Assembly: GCA_010015655.1 (NCBI GenBank)
Contig: ML976739.1
Location: 180,821-244,820 of the forward strand
Origin: Bimuria novae-zelandiae CBS 107.79
Taxonomy: Eukaryota; Ascomycota; Dothideomycetes; Pleosporales; Didymosphaeriaceae
DNA length: 64,000 bases
Direction of reading: 5' to 3'
Part shown: in pieces, positions 12,602-24,737 of the stretch
Position numbering within the stretch: position 1 is the first letter of the stretch
Layout: every line of letters begins with the position of its first letter
Position numbers and translations under genes: made by a program
Notes under the pieces: generated by a model
What the model was told of the DNA's origin: nothing
The model's database searches: none
Seen by the model: the letters and a program-made list of their open reading frames with translations, nothing else

Positions 12602-12777
12602 GGAGCTGTCGATGTGTCAGATACAATGTCTTAGACGACCGTAGACTGATTCGTTGGCAGATACAACCGTGAAAGTGTCGGGTTTTTGGCCTGGTGGGGT
12701 GCTTGCTTAAAAACGCAAGCGCAGGTCTAAGCGCAAGCACAAGCGTGGGCTGTGGGCAGGTGGGGAGCTACTCACTG
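12602..12777 (-). other. Possible 5' UTR intron of hsp90
   Basis: On the minus strand a good donor (ACA|GTGAGTAGC near 12777) and a branch-plus-acceptor pair (CTGACACATCGACAG near 12606) flank about 170 nt just before the coding start. Removing them would leave the coding frame unchanged. Inference from motifs only; RNA reads would settle it. Confidence 0.35.
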
Positions 12778-12921
12778 TTTAGGTTCGCGGGCAGCACTGG
12801 AGCTTTAGAGAAAGCTGCGCGTGTCGTGGATCGTGAAAATAGACAGGCGAGTCTGCAATGTGCCTAGAATGAGCAGATCAAAGATGTTGGGGAACAGGCA
12901 GAGGCAGATTCACAGGCGTGG

Positions 12922-12958
12922 ACATATATACGACTGTGGTGGAGCTCGAGAATCTTCT
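12922..12958 (-). promoter_or_regulatory. Candidate hsp90 core promoter: TATA and heat shock element
   Basis: Read on the minus strand, an inverted GAA/TTC pair (GAATCTTC on the plus strand, 12950-12957) lies just upstream of TATATA (12925-12930), about 350 bases before the start codon. The spacing suits a heat shock element next to a TATA box. Only two clean pentamer units are visible; the next unit reads GCA instead of GAA, so this is a weak element. Confidence 0.35.
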
Positions 12959-12978
12959 AGCAGCTTGGCAGAATCGTG

Positions 12979-14765
12979 CGGAATCGAATGGAGTAGGACC
13001 AATCACAGACCTCCTGCCTTCACCGCCCTAGATCTCGCCTAAGCCCCACCGCCCTCGCAGTCTCTCTTTTGTTTAGGGTTTGTTTGTCCCGTGCTTTTGC
13101 ATCTGCCTGCCGCCTGCGGTTGATTGTCGCGTCTGCCTAATGCATCACCATGCGCAGTTGTCGTGACGCTCATAGAACAGCATCTCTAATCTGTTGCCTG
13201 ATGTTTACTCTGCAGACTGCAGCTGTAGGGTGCACTCATATTCGTCCTTTACTAGGAGACGGACTTCCATCACACCGCTCCAATCAACGATGCGTTACCC
13301 AGGAAAGGACATCCAACTTTCCTTAAGGAATGTCCAACACAGCAGGTTTTCTCGTTGCCAATGCTTTCAACTATCCTAAAATCGCTCGCGAGAACTGTCC
13401 GACTTGTTTTATCTCGTATCTACGCTATTAACGTCGTATCTGCACGCAACATAACAGGTACGGTAAACATCCGGCGTATGGCAAACCTTGGAATCTTACC
13501 TGAATACTGGAACTTCTGGAGGATTCCAAGGCTCGGAAATTTCCAGCGAATGCTTGCCCTCTTCGCGCCTGTAATTGCAGGCTACTACGCACTTTCTAGT
13601 CTTCCTTGTTCCCAGTCAGCAAGACCAATATCAGGCGTTATGGTGGCGTTTACTACAGCTTCATCCGCAACAGGTAATGCGGTTATATTTGTAAACCTGT
13701 TACTGATAGATCAGCGCAAGATACTTTAGCATTCGGACAGGAGTGTTGAGTATACCATAATACCGTCTTTCCAGCATTTCTTATCATAGGTAGCTTTCTC
13801 GGAAGGGTGCATTTATTAAGGTTTGTGTGGCCTGTATGCTTGGATGTACCAATGCAACAGGAAGCTTTATGAGGACTCTGTGAAAAGTCATTAGCAATCA
13901 CAGAGCGCTCGCTTATATATGGCCTCTGTAATTTTATACTTCTGCTAATTCACAGTGCTTTCAAATGAAACCATGCCTTTGGGCAAATTGACCTGATAAC
14001 GGTAGGATCTAATGATGGATCCTACTACCTACAAACCAACCCTAATCCTTCGCTATTAGCAGCCTGAAACTGACCATCGCCTTCATGAACCCAGCCATGA
14101 GCTACGCCCATGGAACGATCCGGAAGGTCCGAACCAGACGGGCTTTTGCCTTGTTCCGCGAACGTCACTCGTTTCGCCCCGCTGGAAAAAGCTTATGCCT
14201 TCCGCAAGATCCACTAGAAACATTTGTATGAATGTGCAAGAGAGCTCAGGACACTACAATGATTACGCACCTCACAACCCATCTCTTGCTCAGCCCCCGC
14301 GCCCACCATTCCCACCCCTGCGCCTCACCACCAACCAGATGCAAATACAGCCCCCAAGCTAACCACAACGTCGCTAGCTCGCACCCCAATCCAGCAATTT
14401 TCGGGCACCGCGAGAAACTGCGGCGATTATTTTCGGACTGTACCTGCACGGCGCCACACCATGTGCAGGCATCCAGCGCTACGGAGAGTTTGCGACAAAG
14501 GCTTGTGCGAATTTGCATGCGAAACACGGACTCAGCCGTACTGGGTGGTGGCGGAGGACATGTGGTGGGGTGTGTTAAGAGGGTGATTCCGCCCAGAGGT
14601 GGTGTTTTGGAGGTATTCCTTTTGGCGGTGTCTTGTTACGTTTCGTTTCGTCTGCTCTGGTCCCTTTTTCTATTGTCTCAACATCTGAACATAGCCCTTC
14701 GTTTAGGCTGCGCGAAAGGCTTCCTCCAGATTTCCACTCAGTGAAGGACCTCCAAAACACAATCC
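12979..14765. other. Intergenic, divergent promoters
   Basis: Long spacer between hsp90 and the GPI-protein gene. A CCAAT box lies near 12999. An open frame at 13355-13729 (124 codons) and one at 14232-14744 show no domain, signal or splice partner, and I do not call them. GTAGGATC and GATCCTAC near 14003-14023 form a short inverted repeat. Confidence 0.5.
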
Positions 14766-15530
14766 ATGGCGTCGCAAACCACAATCCTCTCTCTCGGCCT
14801 GCTCTTCCTCTCAGTACAAAGCGCAACAGCGATACCCGAAGATCCCACCATCGTCACGAAACTGAATTACGGCTACGGAAATGGATATCAAACCGGCCCT
14901 GCGCCATCGCTCCTCTCGATTGCAACACCTGAACCTTACCACCCACACGCCCCCTCCTACTCCAACTCCACCTCAAGAAACTGCACCAAAGATACCACCA
15001 CCACCGTCACAATCTCCTACCCGACAGCCTCCCCCTCGACATCACACACCTGCCACAACACAACGATAACCTCCACGCTCTTCCGTCAGATCACAACGCC
15101 CTCCGCAGCTCCATCGTGCCACTGCACTAAATCCACCACGACCATCACCATCCCGTGGCCCGGCACGGGAACAGGATACCTACCCAGCGGAACAGGAGGA
15201 GCGCAACCTTCCTCCGGCAACGGAACATACCACGTGCCTTCATTGACTACGAGTGCACTTCCAACAGGAACGGGCGGAGTGATGAGTTCGACGTCGAGCT
15301 TTGAGTTGGAGCCTGAGACGTCGTCGGAAGCAGTGCAGACGACGTACGGAGGGGACACGCCTACGTCTACCCCGGAGCCTAGCGGCGAGGCGCCGAGCGA
15401 GGATGTGCCGCCTGCGCCACCGGCGAGCTCGACAGGGCCGGAGGAGCCACTTTTCACGGGTGGAGCAGTCAAGCTAGGAAGCGGAGCCAGTGTTGCGGTG
15501 GCGGTGGGAGTAATGGTGGCGTGGTGGTAA
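14766..15530 (+). CDS. GPI-anchored Ser/Thr-rich surface protein
   Basis: Single-exon 254-aa protein. Residues 1-22 form a signal peptide (MASQTTILSLGLLFLSVQSA, cleavage likely after ATA). The middle is rich in Thr, Ser and Pro, with a Cys pair pattern (NCTK...TCHN...CHCTK) and several N-glycosylation sites (NSTS, NCT, NTT, NGT). The end is a short hydrophobic tail, ASVAVAVGVMVAWW, after small residues (LGSGAS), which is the shape of a GPI-anchor signal. It should sit on the outer plasma membrane or cell wall. No catalytic domain is visible; the role in adhesion or wall structure is a guess from this architecture. Confidence 0.85.
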   Translation: MASQTTILSLGLLFLSVQSATAIPEDPTIVTKLNYGYGNGYQTGPAPSLLSIATPEPYHPHAPSYSNSTSRNCTKDTTTTVTISYPTASPSTSHTCHNTTITSTLFRQITTPSAAPSCHCTKSTTTITIPWPGTGTGYLPSGTGGAQPSSGNGTYHVPSLTTSALPTGTGGVMSSTSSFELEPETSSEAVQTTYGGDTPTSTPEPSGEAPSEDVPPAPPASSTGPEEPLFTGGAVKLGSGASVAVAVGVMVAWW

Positions 15531-15858
15531 GGAGAATCGGCATTTTCATTTTTTGTGCGACTTTACATGGGCGGCGTTTGGCATATACCCTTGGTCTCGG
15601 CATTGACGATAGAAGAATTTGGAGTGTAAATGATGGGAACGTGGTGTTGGTTGTAATATTGATGTGTACGCTTAGAAGTCGTAGTGTTAGCATCGAATGC
15701 TAGGCAATCAAGATACATGCAGGAACTCAATTGTTCTACTCGGTACAGCTTATTCGAGCTTATCTACAGGGTGCGAAGCCATCGCCGCAAAGGAAATTTG
15801 AGATGTCGGGTGTGCATAGTCTAGTGACTCAAGGAAACGGGCTCTGAGCTTAGACGGC
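15531..15858. other. Intergenic, convergent 3' ends
   Basis: Short AT-richer spacer between the GPI-protein gene and the mitochondrial-type gene on the other strand. Nothing further seen. Confidence 0.5.
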
Positions 15859-16581
15859 TTAGTAGCCGTCCTTTCCCCACTTGTTGTACGCGTCGTGGAG
15901 TTCCTACGAGCGTCAGAAGCAGATCTAATCCTATTGCAGAAATACGTACCTTGGGAAGGGTCACGTTGGGGATGATAACAACGTTCAGTGCTGAAGGAGC
16001 GTCCTTCTTGGTGCTTGTGTCACCGCCAGGGTGGTATTGATACTTGCCCTCGCCGCCACCCTCCTCCCAGGGCTTGCTGTTGGCGGCCTGAGACACACTT
16101 CGCTCGGAGGAGGCGCTGGTAGGTGATCGGGCTGTGGTTGTGAGCGAATGTCCGCTATCCAGGGCCATAACCGATGCGCGGATAGGCATGGAGTTGCTTA
16201 CAGAAGTGCCATCCAGCGACACCGAAGATGCCGCTCATGATGGCGAGGAGCACCTGCAGAGATACGTCAGCCAAAGCGTTCCAAGCGTATGTGCCTCGAG
16301 TCGCGTGGAGTGACAGAGAAGCGCTGTTTCGTGGACGTTGACGGCCCGCTCAAGCTTCTAGCCGGCGCGACTGCCCCCCGACCAGGCCAATTCTAAGGCA
16401 TGGGACGTACGTAGAGTTCAGGGTCGCGCTTGGCTCCAGCCTTGAGGGCCTCCTTGCCAGCCTGCCTCTCCTCGACACCGGCACTGGCACCGCCGGTGCT
16501 AGTGTTCCATCGGCGGGGAACGTGGGTGGCGCGGAGGCGCGGGGCGGCGCGCTGGGCAGTGCGTCCGAAAAGGCTCGACAT
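15859..16581 (-). CDS. Small mitochondrial inner-membrane protein, possibly MLRQ/NDUFA4-like
   Basis: Four exons: 16411-16581, 16202-16253, 15950-16131 and 15859-15903, with all phases consistent. The N-terminus MSSLFGRTAQRAAPRLRATH is basic and lacks acids, as in a mitochondrial targeting peptide. A single membrane helix follows a charged stretch: KRDPELY then VLLAIMSGIFGVAGWHF, split by intron 1. Downstream come SKPWEE, KYQYHPGGD and ALNVVIIPNVTLP, ending in YNKWGKDGY. The order (helix, Pro-Trp-Glu, Tyr-Lys-Tyr) recalls complex I/IV subunit NDUFA4 (MLRQ) relatives in fungi, but I cannot confirm that. It shares a divergent promoter with the Erf2-like gene. Confidence 0.75.
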
Positions 16582-17116
16582 GGCGGGCGCAATTGAGGGG
16601 TGGGTTGGTGGAGTGGAGAGTCTGCTGCGGGTGGTGGTGGTGTGTGACGTTGCCGGAGGAAGCTTCAGTGGTTCGATGCAGCCGTGGGCCAAGACATGAG
16701 TATGTAATCAGGCACAACGAGCTTCACAACGAAGCTACTGCAAGAGCGGTTAGGCTGCATGCTTCGTCGTCCAAGAACCATGCGCATCAAATTGTCGCGA
16801 CTCGCGCCCCTATTAACATCTAAAATCGCCCATCGGGCCGCTGCAGGACGCGCTGCATTGCTCTGTGTCCAGCCTTTCACCCGCCGCTCGTTCAGCACAC
16901 ACGCTGCCCTCTTTGCCCTTCTCACACTCTTTTAACCCCACCGGGCATTTGCGCTTGCTTCTGCAGGTGCTTGCTTTTCGCACGCTTCACTCCCGCCGGG
17001 GTAAAGAAACGTCTTAAAGTTTCCAACCAACTGGGATGTGCCCCTAATCGCTCGCTTGTCATGCCGCTGCTGTTAACGGGCATTTTTGATACCCCGATCG
17101 CCTCATCTGCTTCAAC
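16582..17116. promoter_or_regulatory. Shared divergent promoter region
   Basis: 535 bp separate the two start codons of the mitochondrial-type gene (minus) and the DHHC gene (plus), so both promoters must lie here. No clear TATA box. Long open frames on the minus strand from 17851 down are shadows of the DHHC gene. Confidence 0.5.
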
Positions 17117-19215
17117 ATGACGATAGGTGGGGAGCCATCCGCATCCCATAGATACTCCAATCCCGCCATGGTCGCACAATATGACCAAGCCACGCGCGAA
17201 CACACGCATCCCGACGACGACCAGACGACGGCAGGAGCACACACGCCCATGTCGCAGGACCGCAACTCGAACGGCAGCCGCGTGTTGGGCATCACTGGGC
17301 CTTCGGGAGAGCCGGGGCTTCCGCCGTCGCGACCCTCGTCCATTGCGACGGCGCAATCTGGGGGCAACCGGCGATGGTCGCAAGCGCCGCCGTCGCGAAG
17401 GGGGGGAGGCATGCAAAACGGCGCGGGCACTGCGAGCGTAGCCGGTAGCATGGGAGCACAGAGCCGACCGACGACATCCGCAAGTAGAACCCACGTCCCG
17501 CTCGCCGCGCATGGCTTTTTCCGCCCGATGAGCTCGCAGCGCCTGCAGCAACAGCGCAACCAGCGCCCGACTTCCCTCCTCGGCCACTCCTCGCTCTACT
17601 CGGAAGGCACGAACGAGGGCGGAGGCCAGTCCTACCGCCAGAGCATCGGCTCCAACCAAACAGTCCGCCACCAGCAGCCGAACGGCCTCCACCACGATCA
17701 TGACCAGCAACCTCCACCCTCGCGTGGCACCGATATAACCGATCGAGACCTTCCAGATCGAACAACAGCGAATAGCACCCCTACAGGTGCCGAAACGGTG
17801 CGCAGCCGCGGCGAAAGCATCACCCCTCTGCACCGCCCCAAGCCCCAACACCTCGATCTTTCAAAGTCTCTCAAGGCTGACTCTGGAAAGTTACCGACAC
17901 CCAGCAAGTCGCCGCGTTCGTTCAGTGCTAGCTTTGCCCTCCCTAGTCGTGACAGTCGGCCCTCCCAGATGCGCCCGCAGACAGGACACGAGAAACTCGC
18001 CTCCGCCGAATCCTCCCCCAGAATGACGCGAAATGAATCCACAAAGGAAACTGTGAGGAAAGAACTGGGCAAGAACTATCAGTACTTCTCAGGCAACACT
18101 GCTTTCTGCTGGGGAGGACGTCTGCAAAACACGCGCGACCGACCCGTGAACATTGCAACTGCTCTCTTTATCATAGTTCCTTCGGCTCTCTTTTTTGGCT
18201 TTTCGTACGTATCCTAGTCGCGACCATTGATGCCTTGTACTGACACGGCTGTAGTGCACCCTGGCTCTGGCTTCATGTTTCGCCTTCAATACCCATCATA
18301 TTTGCTTATCTGTTCTTGATCTGTATTTCTTCATTCGTCCACGCCACAGCCTCTGATCCTGGCGTAAGTTGAGTATTTCCATTCTCCGAAACTTGTCACT
18401 GACAAACACAGATACTCCCTCGCAATCTACATCCATTTCCTCCACCTAATCCTAATGAAGATCCGCTTAGCATTGGCCCGCCAACGACTGAATGGACCAT
18501 GGTCCTCTCGGCGAGTGGTGCTAATGCTGCCATGGAAGTGCCCACAAAGTATTGCAAGAGCTGCAATATCTGGAGGCCACCTCGTGCCCATCACTGTCGG
18601 GTCTGCGATAATTGTGTCGAGACGCAGGATCATCATTGTGTTTGGCTGAATAACTGCATTGGCCGACGCAATTACCGCTACTTCTTTACATTCGTCACTT
18701 CAGCAACTCTTCTCGGAGTCTACCTACTAGCAGTAAGCTTACTGCACATCCTAGAGTGGCGCTCTCAAAACAACACATCATTTGGGGCTGCAATTGACAA
18801 GTGGCGTGTTCCGTTCGCCATGTGCATCTATGCCATTCTCGGCTCTCCATATCCACTGAGTCTGGGTTTATATCACGTCTTCTTGATGGGTCGGGGAGAG
18901 ACGACACGCGAGTATCTCAACTCACACAAATTCATTAAGAAAGACCGACATCGGCCTTTCACACAGGGGAACATCATCAAAAATCTGATTGCGGTACTGC
19001 AGCGACCGAAACCACCAACTTATTTGCATTTCAAGCGCAGGTATGAGGAAGGTGATCAGAGATTTGGTCCACGCAAGGGTAAACGCACCGCGCCTCTGAC
19101 GGCCGAGCAGCAGGGTGGTGGTCTCGAAATGCAGGACGTACGCAGCACTGTTCAAGGCTTCGAGGGGCCGGCGAGCAGAGCGCCGCGTCAGGAAGCTGGT
19201 GGGCAGGCACTGTAG
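17117..19215 (+). CDS. erf2: DHHC palmitoyltransferase, Erf2 type
   Basis: S-acyltransferase that attaches palmitate to Ras-like and other membrane proteins; in yeast Erf2 works with Erf4 at the ER. Exons 17117-18204, 18255-18363 and 18412-19215 give 666 aa. The first 330 residues are disordered (Ser/Arg/Gln/Pro). YFSGNTAFCWGGRLQNTRDR precedes two membrane helices encoded across intron 1, then the conserved DPG (SDPGILPRNLH) split by intron 2. The Cys-rich domain YCKSCNIWRPPRAHHC leads to the catalytic DHHC at about residues 472-475, then two more helices (FTFVTSATLLGVYLLAVSLL and the following one) and the TTRE motif (GETTREYLN). The C-terminal tail is basic and disordered. Confidence 0.95.
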
Positions 19216-19832
19216 GTTATTGATGCAATTGTGCCACGGCAGTGGCTAACACGAGCTTCAAGCTATACATAATTATAATAAGTCATGTAACATGTTCATG
19301 TATGTATGTAGTAATGGCAAACTTTTAGTGTTTGCTTGAAGGCGCATGGGATGTGTCGACATAGCACGAACACTGGACTGCAGATAGCTACAATGGAGCG
19401 ATTCATACACGTTGAAATACTGAAACGCTTCTACATGTAGGCGCCGGCAATCTCGCCAGAGTGGCAGCGGAATGCCAGGGGGTCGTACAAGCAGATTAGG
19501 TAGGGGATCACTCTATTGGTCGGGCCAGGATGATTGCTAGCGCGGTTGTTTACTTTACCACATCTATCCCCAAAGCTGCTCCACGATCTCCGTCTTGCCA
19601 AGGGGATATCGCTGCAGGGTGTTGACACGCCCAATTCGCGGTGCATCGCCCAGACAAACAAAGTAGGCAAATTACAGCATTGCTGCTTGACCAACGCGTC
19701 CACACTTTTGAAGTGTTCCCGGAGGTGCCTGGCCTGGAGCGATCCGCCGCTCGACCCAGACCTCCTCCACGCAACACTTCACGCGCCTGACCCTCCACCA
19801 CCTCCACCCGACACACGTCGCACGCGCTTAGC
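19216..19832. other. Intergenic
   Basis: Terminator of the DHHC gene and promoter of the SET gene, both on the plus strand. A 90-codon minus-strand frame (19431-19703) has no support. Confidence 0.5.
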
Positions 19833-22563
19833 ATGGCGGAGCGAAGCACTTCGCCATTATCGACCGGCTCCCTCCATTCTGTCGTCAACGCGCACGCGGG
19901 GAAGGAGCTTGGCTCTCGCACCTCGTCCGCGTCGCCTCCAACTTCCACACCACCCACGAGTCTCGGTGATGAGGCAAGCATACTTTCTGAGGCAGGCAAG
20001 ATGGAAGTGATCGAGACACGCGAGGAGGTGTCTACTCCCCATGCGGTCCCCACATCGCCGGCTGTGTCGCAGTCAGCACCTGAGGCTCCCGACAGTGCGC
20101 CACGGCGCGCGATACGGCAGACACGCCAGAAGGTCGTTACCTATAATGTGCAGATCCTGGCAGGTACTTCCATCCACACGCCTACGAAGTACTTGGAGAA
20201 GCATCACGAGACTGTTGTCCACGGCGACATACAGGAGGTCACCCGGAAAACAACTCCCACCCCGCCGAACAAGCGGGTCGGAAAGCGCAGGACCAAATCA
20301 GAGTCCGCTGAGCTCGCAGACCCGGCCGATCAGCAGCTCGCTACAGAAGCTGCCCAGGCTGCCCAACGGCGCACATCGTCCCGCTTGAACACCGACCTTC
20401 GACGCGTAGCTTTGGGTAACTCTGGTGGTGTTGCGAACACACTATCAGCTGGAAAGAATCCTGTCCAGAGCGCACTCAAGCGGAGCGCCTCGGATTCGCG
20501 GTTACGCTCATCTTTCCGGTCACGACCATCCAAGTTCAAGGAGGACACTTCTGAGGATGAAGACGAAGAGGAGGAAGAGGAGGAGGAAGAGGGAAAGGAG
20601 CCGGAGTACTTCAAACCAAAGACCAAGCAATGGCTCAAGCAAGGCCTGTATGTCGGCCAGGAACGGGGATTCGACGCCCGTTTTACCGAAAAGCGAAACC
20701 GAGCGCGTAGGGAGGCGCGCCTGGCCAAGGAGAACAAGGTTCTGCCACTCCCTCTATTCGCCACCGAAATACAGCTCGAGAGCAATCCGCGTCTCGTCTT
20801 CAAGCCTTTCAAGCTGCCCTTTGACGTTTACAACCCGCTCCCGAAGAAGGTCAAGGTCGACGGTTGGGTTAAGCTCAATAAGAGTTAGTCATCCCTAGCT
20901 AGATCCCTAGGCGTTTTTAACTAACATTCTACAGACCGCTTCATTGGCGATGCATCTGCATTGTGGAGGCGTGAGAAGCACGATGATACGGCTCGGTGTT
21001 TCTGCAAGCCTGAGGATGGCTGCGGGGAGACCTGCCACAACCGTATCATGGCCTACGAGTGCGACGCGACTAATTGCCCACTAACACCTGATCAATGCAA
21101 CAATCGCCCATTCGCCCAGCTGAAGAAGCGCGCAAAAGGCAATGGTTATGATTACGGTGTTGAGGTCATGGAGACCGAGGGTAAGGGCTACGGTGTTCGC
21201 GCCATGAGGTGCTTCGAGCCCCACCAGATCATCGTCGAGTACGCCGGCGAAATCATCACCCAAGACGAGTGCGAGCGGCGAATGAAACAAGTCTATAAGA
21301 AAGACAAGGTACGTAAAGCAGATTTTGATAACTTGGGCGGTTTTCTAAGCAGCTGCAGTGTTACTATCTTATGAGCTTTGACAACAAGATGATCATCGAC
21401 GCAACACGTGGCACTATTGCGCGCTTCGTGAATCACTCTTGCGAGCCCAACTGTGAGATGATCAAATGGACAGTTGGCGGTGAGCCCCGCATGGCACTCT
21501 TTGCCGGCTCTCGCGGCATCATGACCGGCGAAGAATTGACATACGATTACAACTTCGAGTAAGTTCACTGAGTACTCTGCTGGGAAGCAAGTTAACATTA
21601 TGCAGCCCTTTTTCACTGAAGAACATCCAAGAGTGTCGTTGTGGCACAAAGTCCTGTCGTGGTGTCCTGGGTCCCAAGCCTAAGAAACCTGCCAATCATG
21701 AAGAGCGATCCTTGCCTTCAGCTCTCCTTGCTGGAGCGAAGCGCAAGTTGCAGGATGTCTTCGGGGGTGGTCGAGGATCTGAGAGTGCCCCCAACTCTCC
21801 GAAGAAGCGCATGATCGGCAACTCCGCCATGACCAAGGCCAGAAATGCTCTGGCTATGAGTGAAGCCGCTCGTGAGAAGGCACAGAGGGAGGCTGCAGCC
21901 CATGCCGCCCAGATCGCATCACGTGAAAACCGTGCTATGCTACGACACAAGGCTCTTGCTACCTCTAAGCGTGGTAGATTGCTTCACAAGGCTTCCAACG
22001 CGGCTAGGCCCACGGTTCGGACTTCGAAGAAGACTGTCATCAATCTTAAGCGGAAAGTGACAGTACCGAAGGCGGCCTCTAAGCCTGGAGCCCTGAAGCC
22101 TGTTAAGAACATGCCGAGCAAAATGGTAAGGGGTTCGAAGCTAAGCAAAGGGGCTCTTCTTATGGCGCGTTATCGGAGCGCTACACCTGAGGAGTCGTCC
22201 GAGGATGAGTCACCGAACATCACACCTGCGTCTCTACGTAGTGCTAACAAGAAGGCGTCTGGGAAGAAAAACAGCATCAAGCCACTCCGCCTTAGCAAGG
22301 TGGGTAAGCTGGGCCAACGCACATTCGAGGTGTCCGATTCGGAGGAGGAGACCGACTCGGATAGTGAGGAAGAGGAAATACCGGACAGCGAAGTCGACGG
22401 CGAGTATGGCAGTGATGTGACCTCGTCCAGGTTCAAGGACAAGAAGCGAGGTTCAGCGCCTGCGCCGCGTGGCATTCACAAGACGGGTGCGGGTGTCGCC
22501 AAGAACCCTCGGGGCCGCGTCCGGAATGCGAAAGGGCGGTTCGAGTCGAAAGCGAAGGCGTAA
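19833..22563 (+). CDS. SET-domain histone H3 methyltransferase, Ash1-like
   Basis: Likely histone H3 lysine 36 methyltransferase of the Ash1 class. Exons 19833-20883, 20935-21308, 21359-21558 and 21606-22563 join in frame to 860 aa. Order: disordered N-terminus with an acidic run of Glu near residue 250; the AWS zinc domain (CFCKPEDGCGETCHNRIMAYE); the SET domain with GYGVRAM, EYAGEII and the SAM-binding RFVNHSCEPNC (NHSC at about 500-503) and ELTYDYNF; then post-SET CRCGTKSCRGVLG. The C-terminal 280 residues are Lys/Ser-rich and disordered. AWS-SET-postSET without WW or SRI domains separates it from Set2 and points to Ash1. Chromatin role known from fungal Ash1 homologues; substrate here is inferred. 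Confidence 0.92.
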
Positions 22564-23714
22564 ATCTCCTCATTGTCTTTCCAGTAATTTTTACATCTTT
22601 CAACAATGTTTATTGGTCCTTTTTCACCACCTGCCGCTGTTGACGAAGTCACTTTAACCGCACTTTGTCAAGCGCAGATAATGGACGGGCTGGATAGAGT
22701 GCTTGCATGACGAGCCTGGGGTGGGCAACGGGCATGGAGCATTTTGGTGTCCATGTATGTTCTTGGGTTTGTTACTTAAGAAAGGTATCTTCTAGGTGTA
22801 CGATGCTTCTAGGGGTCTTAGCCTCGAGACGGATGTAGGTAGAAAAGGGCGAGGAGCGAGGAGAAAGGGGTTGTATGGATAGTGAGGGTTGGCTTGGGGG
22901 ATAAGTAGGGTTTTCTCTTAAGCAGGCAATGATCGCATTCTTCTGACACGGCGTGATATTATGCGCTGGGATGGGGATAGTGTCGCATGCAATTGCTCCT
23001 ACTGAGCTGTATGCGCTGTGTTGGCAAGTGTGAGATAGCTTAAAGTTGGCATTGTGTTGGTTATTGGCGCTTAATATCTTGTGGTATCCTCAACCCGCAG
23101 GTTAGTATAATAAAAATGCCTCATGCGGTGAAGCAACGGTGCACGAAGGTACTCAATCGTAAAGGTGTAAAGTCAGGTAAGACGTCTCCATTTAGTATAT
23201 CCTCTTGGTGCCTTGTGTTACCCCAGGACGAGCGATTCCGTAGCTACTTATATCTACTTTGCACATCGGCACGACACATACACAGACCAACAATCTCATC
23301 AACGTATACTTGGGACTGCTCTGAGAGATTTGCGATGCATAGACTAAAATTCTTAAAAAATTGCTTCTCATAGATTTTGCATGATTTTTTTCCTCAGTAG
23401 CAGATAGGCTAATTCTCTCCAAGGACTGGGCTCTATACAGCTGGAAGCTCTTCCGCCTCAATCATATTGTCCTAGACTGCAGGAATCGCTGTAAATATCC
23501 TCGATTTTGAGCGTGAACATGTCCATGGCTATTTGTTCATCAACCATACACTCACACATAAAAGTGGGTCTGAATTCATTTGCCCTCGTCTCGCGTACCC
23601 CTACGCATCAACCTCATCTAACTCAATCCCGGAAACGGCATCCCAACAACACCATTCCCAAAACTTAGCCGGTACCCTTCCTTCCCGAATTCTCCCAGCT
23701 CCCTTCGAATAGCG
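22564..23714. other. Intergenic, no gene seen
   Basis: 1.15 kb between two plus-strand genes. Open frames are short and featureless. No repeat or RNA gene recognised. Confidence 0.5.
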
Positions 23715-24737
23715 ATGCCTTCCCCAAAACTCCTCGCAGACTTCTTGAACGAAAATATACCCGGAGACCAAAGGATCCACCTGCGCACTTCCGTCCTTCC
23801 CACGCTACTAAACTCCATCGCAGAGGTTGGAAAATGTCTCCGCGAGTCGCTGCATATCCAGGCCGTGGGTAGCACCAACACATCCGGTGACAACCAACTG
23901 AATGTAGACCTCGCAACCAATGAGGTCATCCACAAGGCGCTCCGGACGTGCCCCTCCATCCTCAGCGCAAGCAGCGAAGAAGACGCCGGCGAATCCCCCG
24001 TGCAACACACCGCACCCTCCCCTTCTACCTCCCCCTCTGCTTCCAAAGAAACATATGCCGTAGCCTTCGACCCCCTGGACGGCAGCAGCATCATCCCCGC
24101 AAACTGGAGTGTCGGCACCATCATCGGCGTCTGGGACGGCTCCACGGCCTTGCGTGTGCGCGCGCGGGAAAAGCAAATCGCTGCTATCCTCGGCGTGCTA
24201 GGTCCGCGGACGACGGCCATCGTCGCGGTGCGGCTGCCTGGCTCAGCCTCAGCCTCACCTGCACCATTGTGCTTCGAAGTCGGGCTCCCCGCTCCCAACG
24301 CAGACATCCACGTCCTGCGTGAAACCGTAAAGTTTGCACCCCACGACGAGATCAAAACGCGGTACTTCGCCCCGGCGAACCTGCGCGCCGCGGCCCAGGA
24401 CTCCGCGTATAAGAGCTTGCTCGACTATTTCATTGCGAGCGAGTACACGTTGAGGTATTCCGGGGGGCTGGTCCCGGATGTGTATCACGCGTTTGTTAAA
24501 GGGCATGGGGTGTACGTGTCGCCCGTTACGGAGAAAAGCAAAGCGAAACTACGAGTATTGTACGAGGTTGCGCCTATTGCGCTGATAGTGGAATGTGCGG
24601 GGGGGAGGGCAGTCGATGCGGGGACTGGGGAGGGTATATTGGAGAAGCGGGTGGAGGATGTGGATGATAGGTCTGGACTGGTGTGCGGGACCAGCGAGGA
24701 GGTCGAGCTGGTGATGCGGATGTTGAAGGGGGCGTGA
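23715..24737 (+). CDS. Fructose/sedoheptulose-bisphosphatase-like protein
   Basis: Intronless 340-aa member of the FBPase/SBPase phosphatase fold. The metal site DPLDGSS begins at residue 119 (AVAFDPLDGSSII), and the Asn-rich upstream site reads SGDNQLNVDLATNE. Later family marks are LRYSGGLVPDVYH and YEVAPIALIVECAGG. The allosteric N-terminal arm of gluconeogenic FBPase is absent, and the spacer before DPLDGSS is longer and Ser/Pro-rich, so a sedoheptulose-1,7-bisphosphatase-like sugar phosphatase fits better than the classic gluconeogenic enzyme. The exact substrate cannot be read from sequence. Confidence 0.85.
   Translation: MPSPKLLADFLNENIPGDQRIHLRTSVLPTLLNSIAEVGKCLRESLHIQAVGSTNTSGDNQLNVDLATNEVIHKALRTCPSILSASSEEDAGESPVQHTAPSPSTSPSASKETYAVAFDPLDGSSIIPANWSVGTIIGVWDGSTALRVRAREKQIAAILGVLGPRTTAIVAVRLPGSASASPAPLCFEVGLPAPNADIHVLRETVKFAPHDEIKTRYFAPANLRAAAQDSAYKSLLDYFIASEYTLRYSGGLVPDVYHAFVKGHGVYVSPVTEKSKAKLRVLYEVAPIALIVECAGGRAVDAGTGEGILEKRVEDVDDRSGLVCGTSEEVELVMRMLKGA

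Noticed and set aside
13355..13729. 124-codon plus-strand open frame between hsp90 and the GPI-protein gene
   Set aside because: No recognisable domain, no upstream promoter signal and no splice partner.
16922..17851. 309-codon minus-strand open frame
   Set aside because: Lies opposite the first exon of the Erf2-like gene; Arg/Ala-rich shadow of a GC-rich disordered coding region, no domain.
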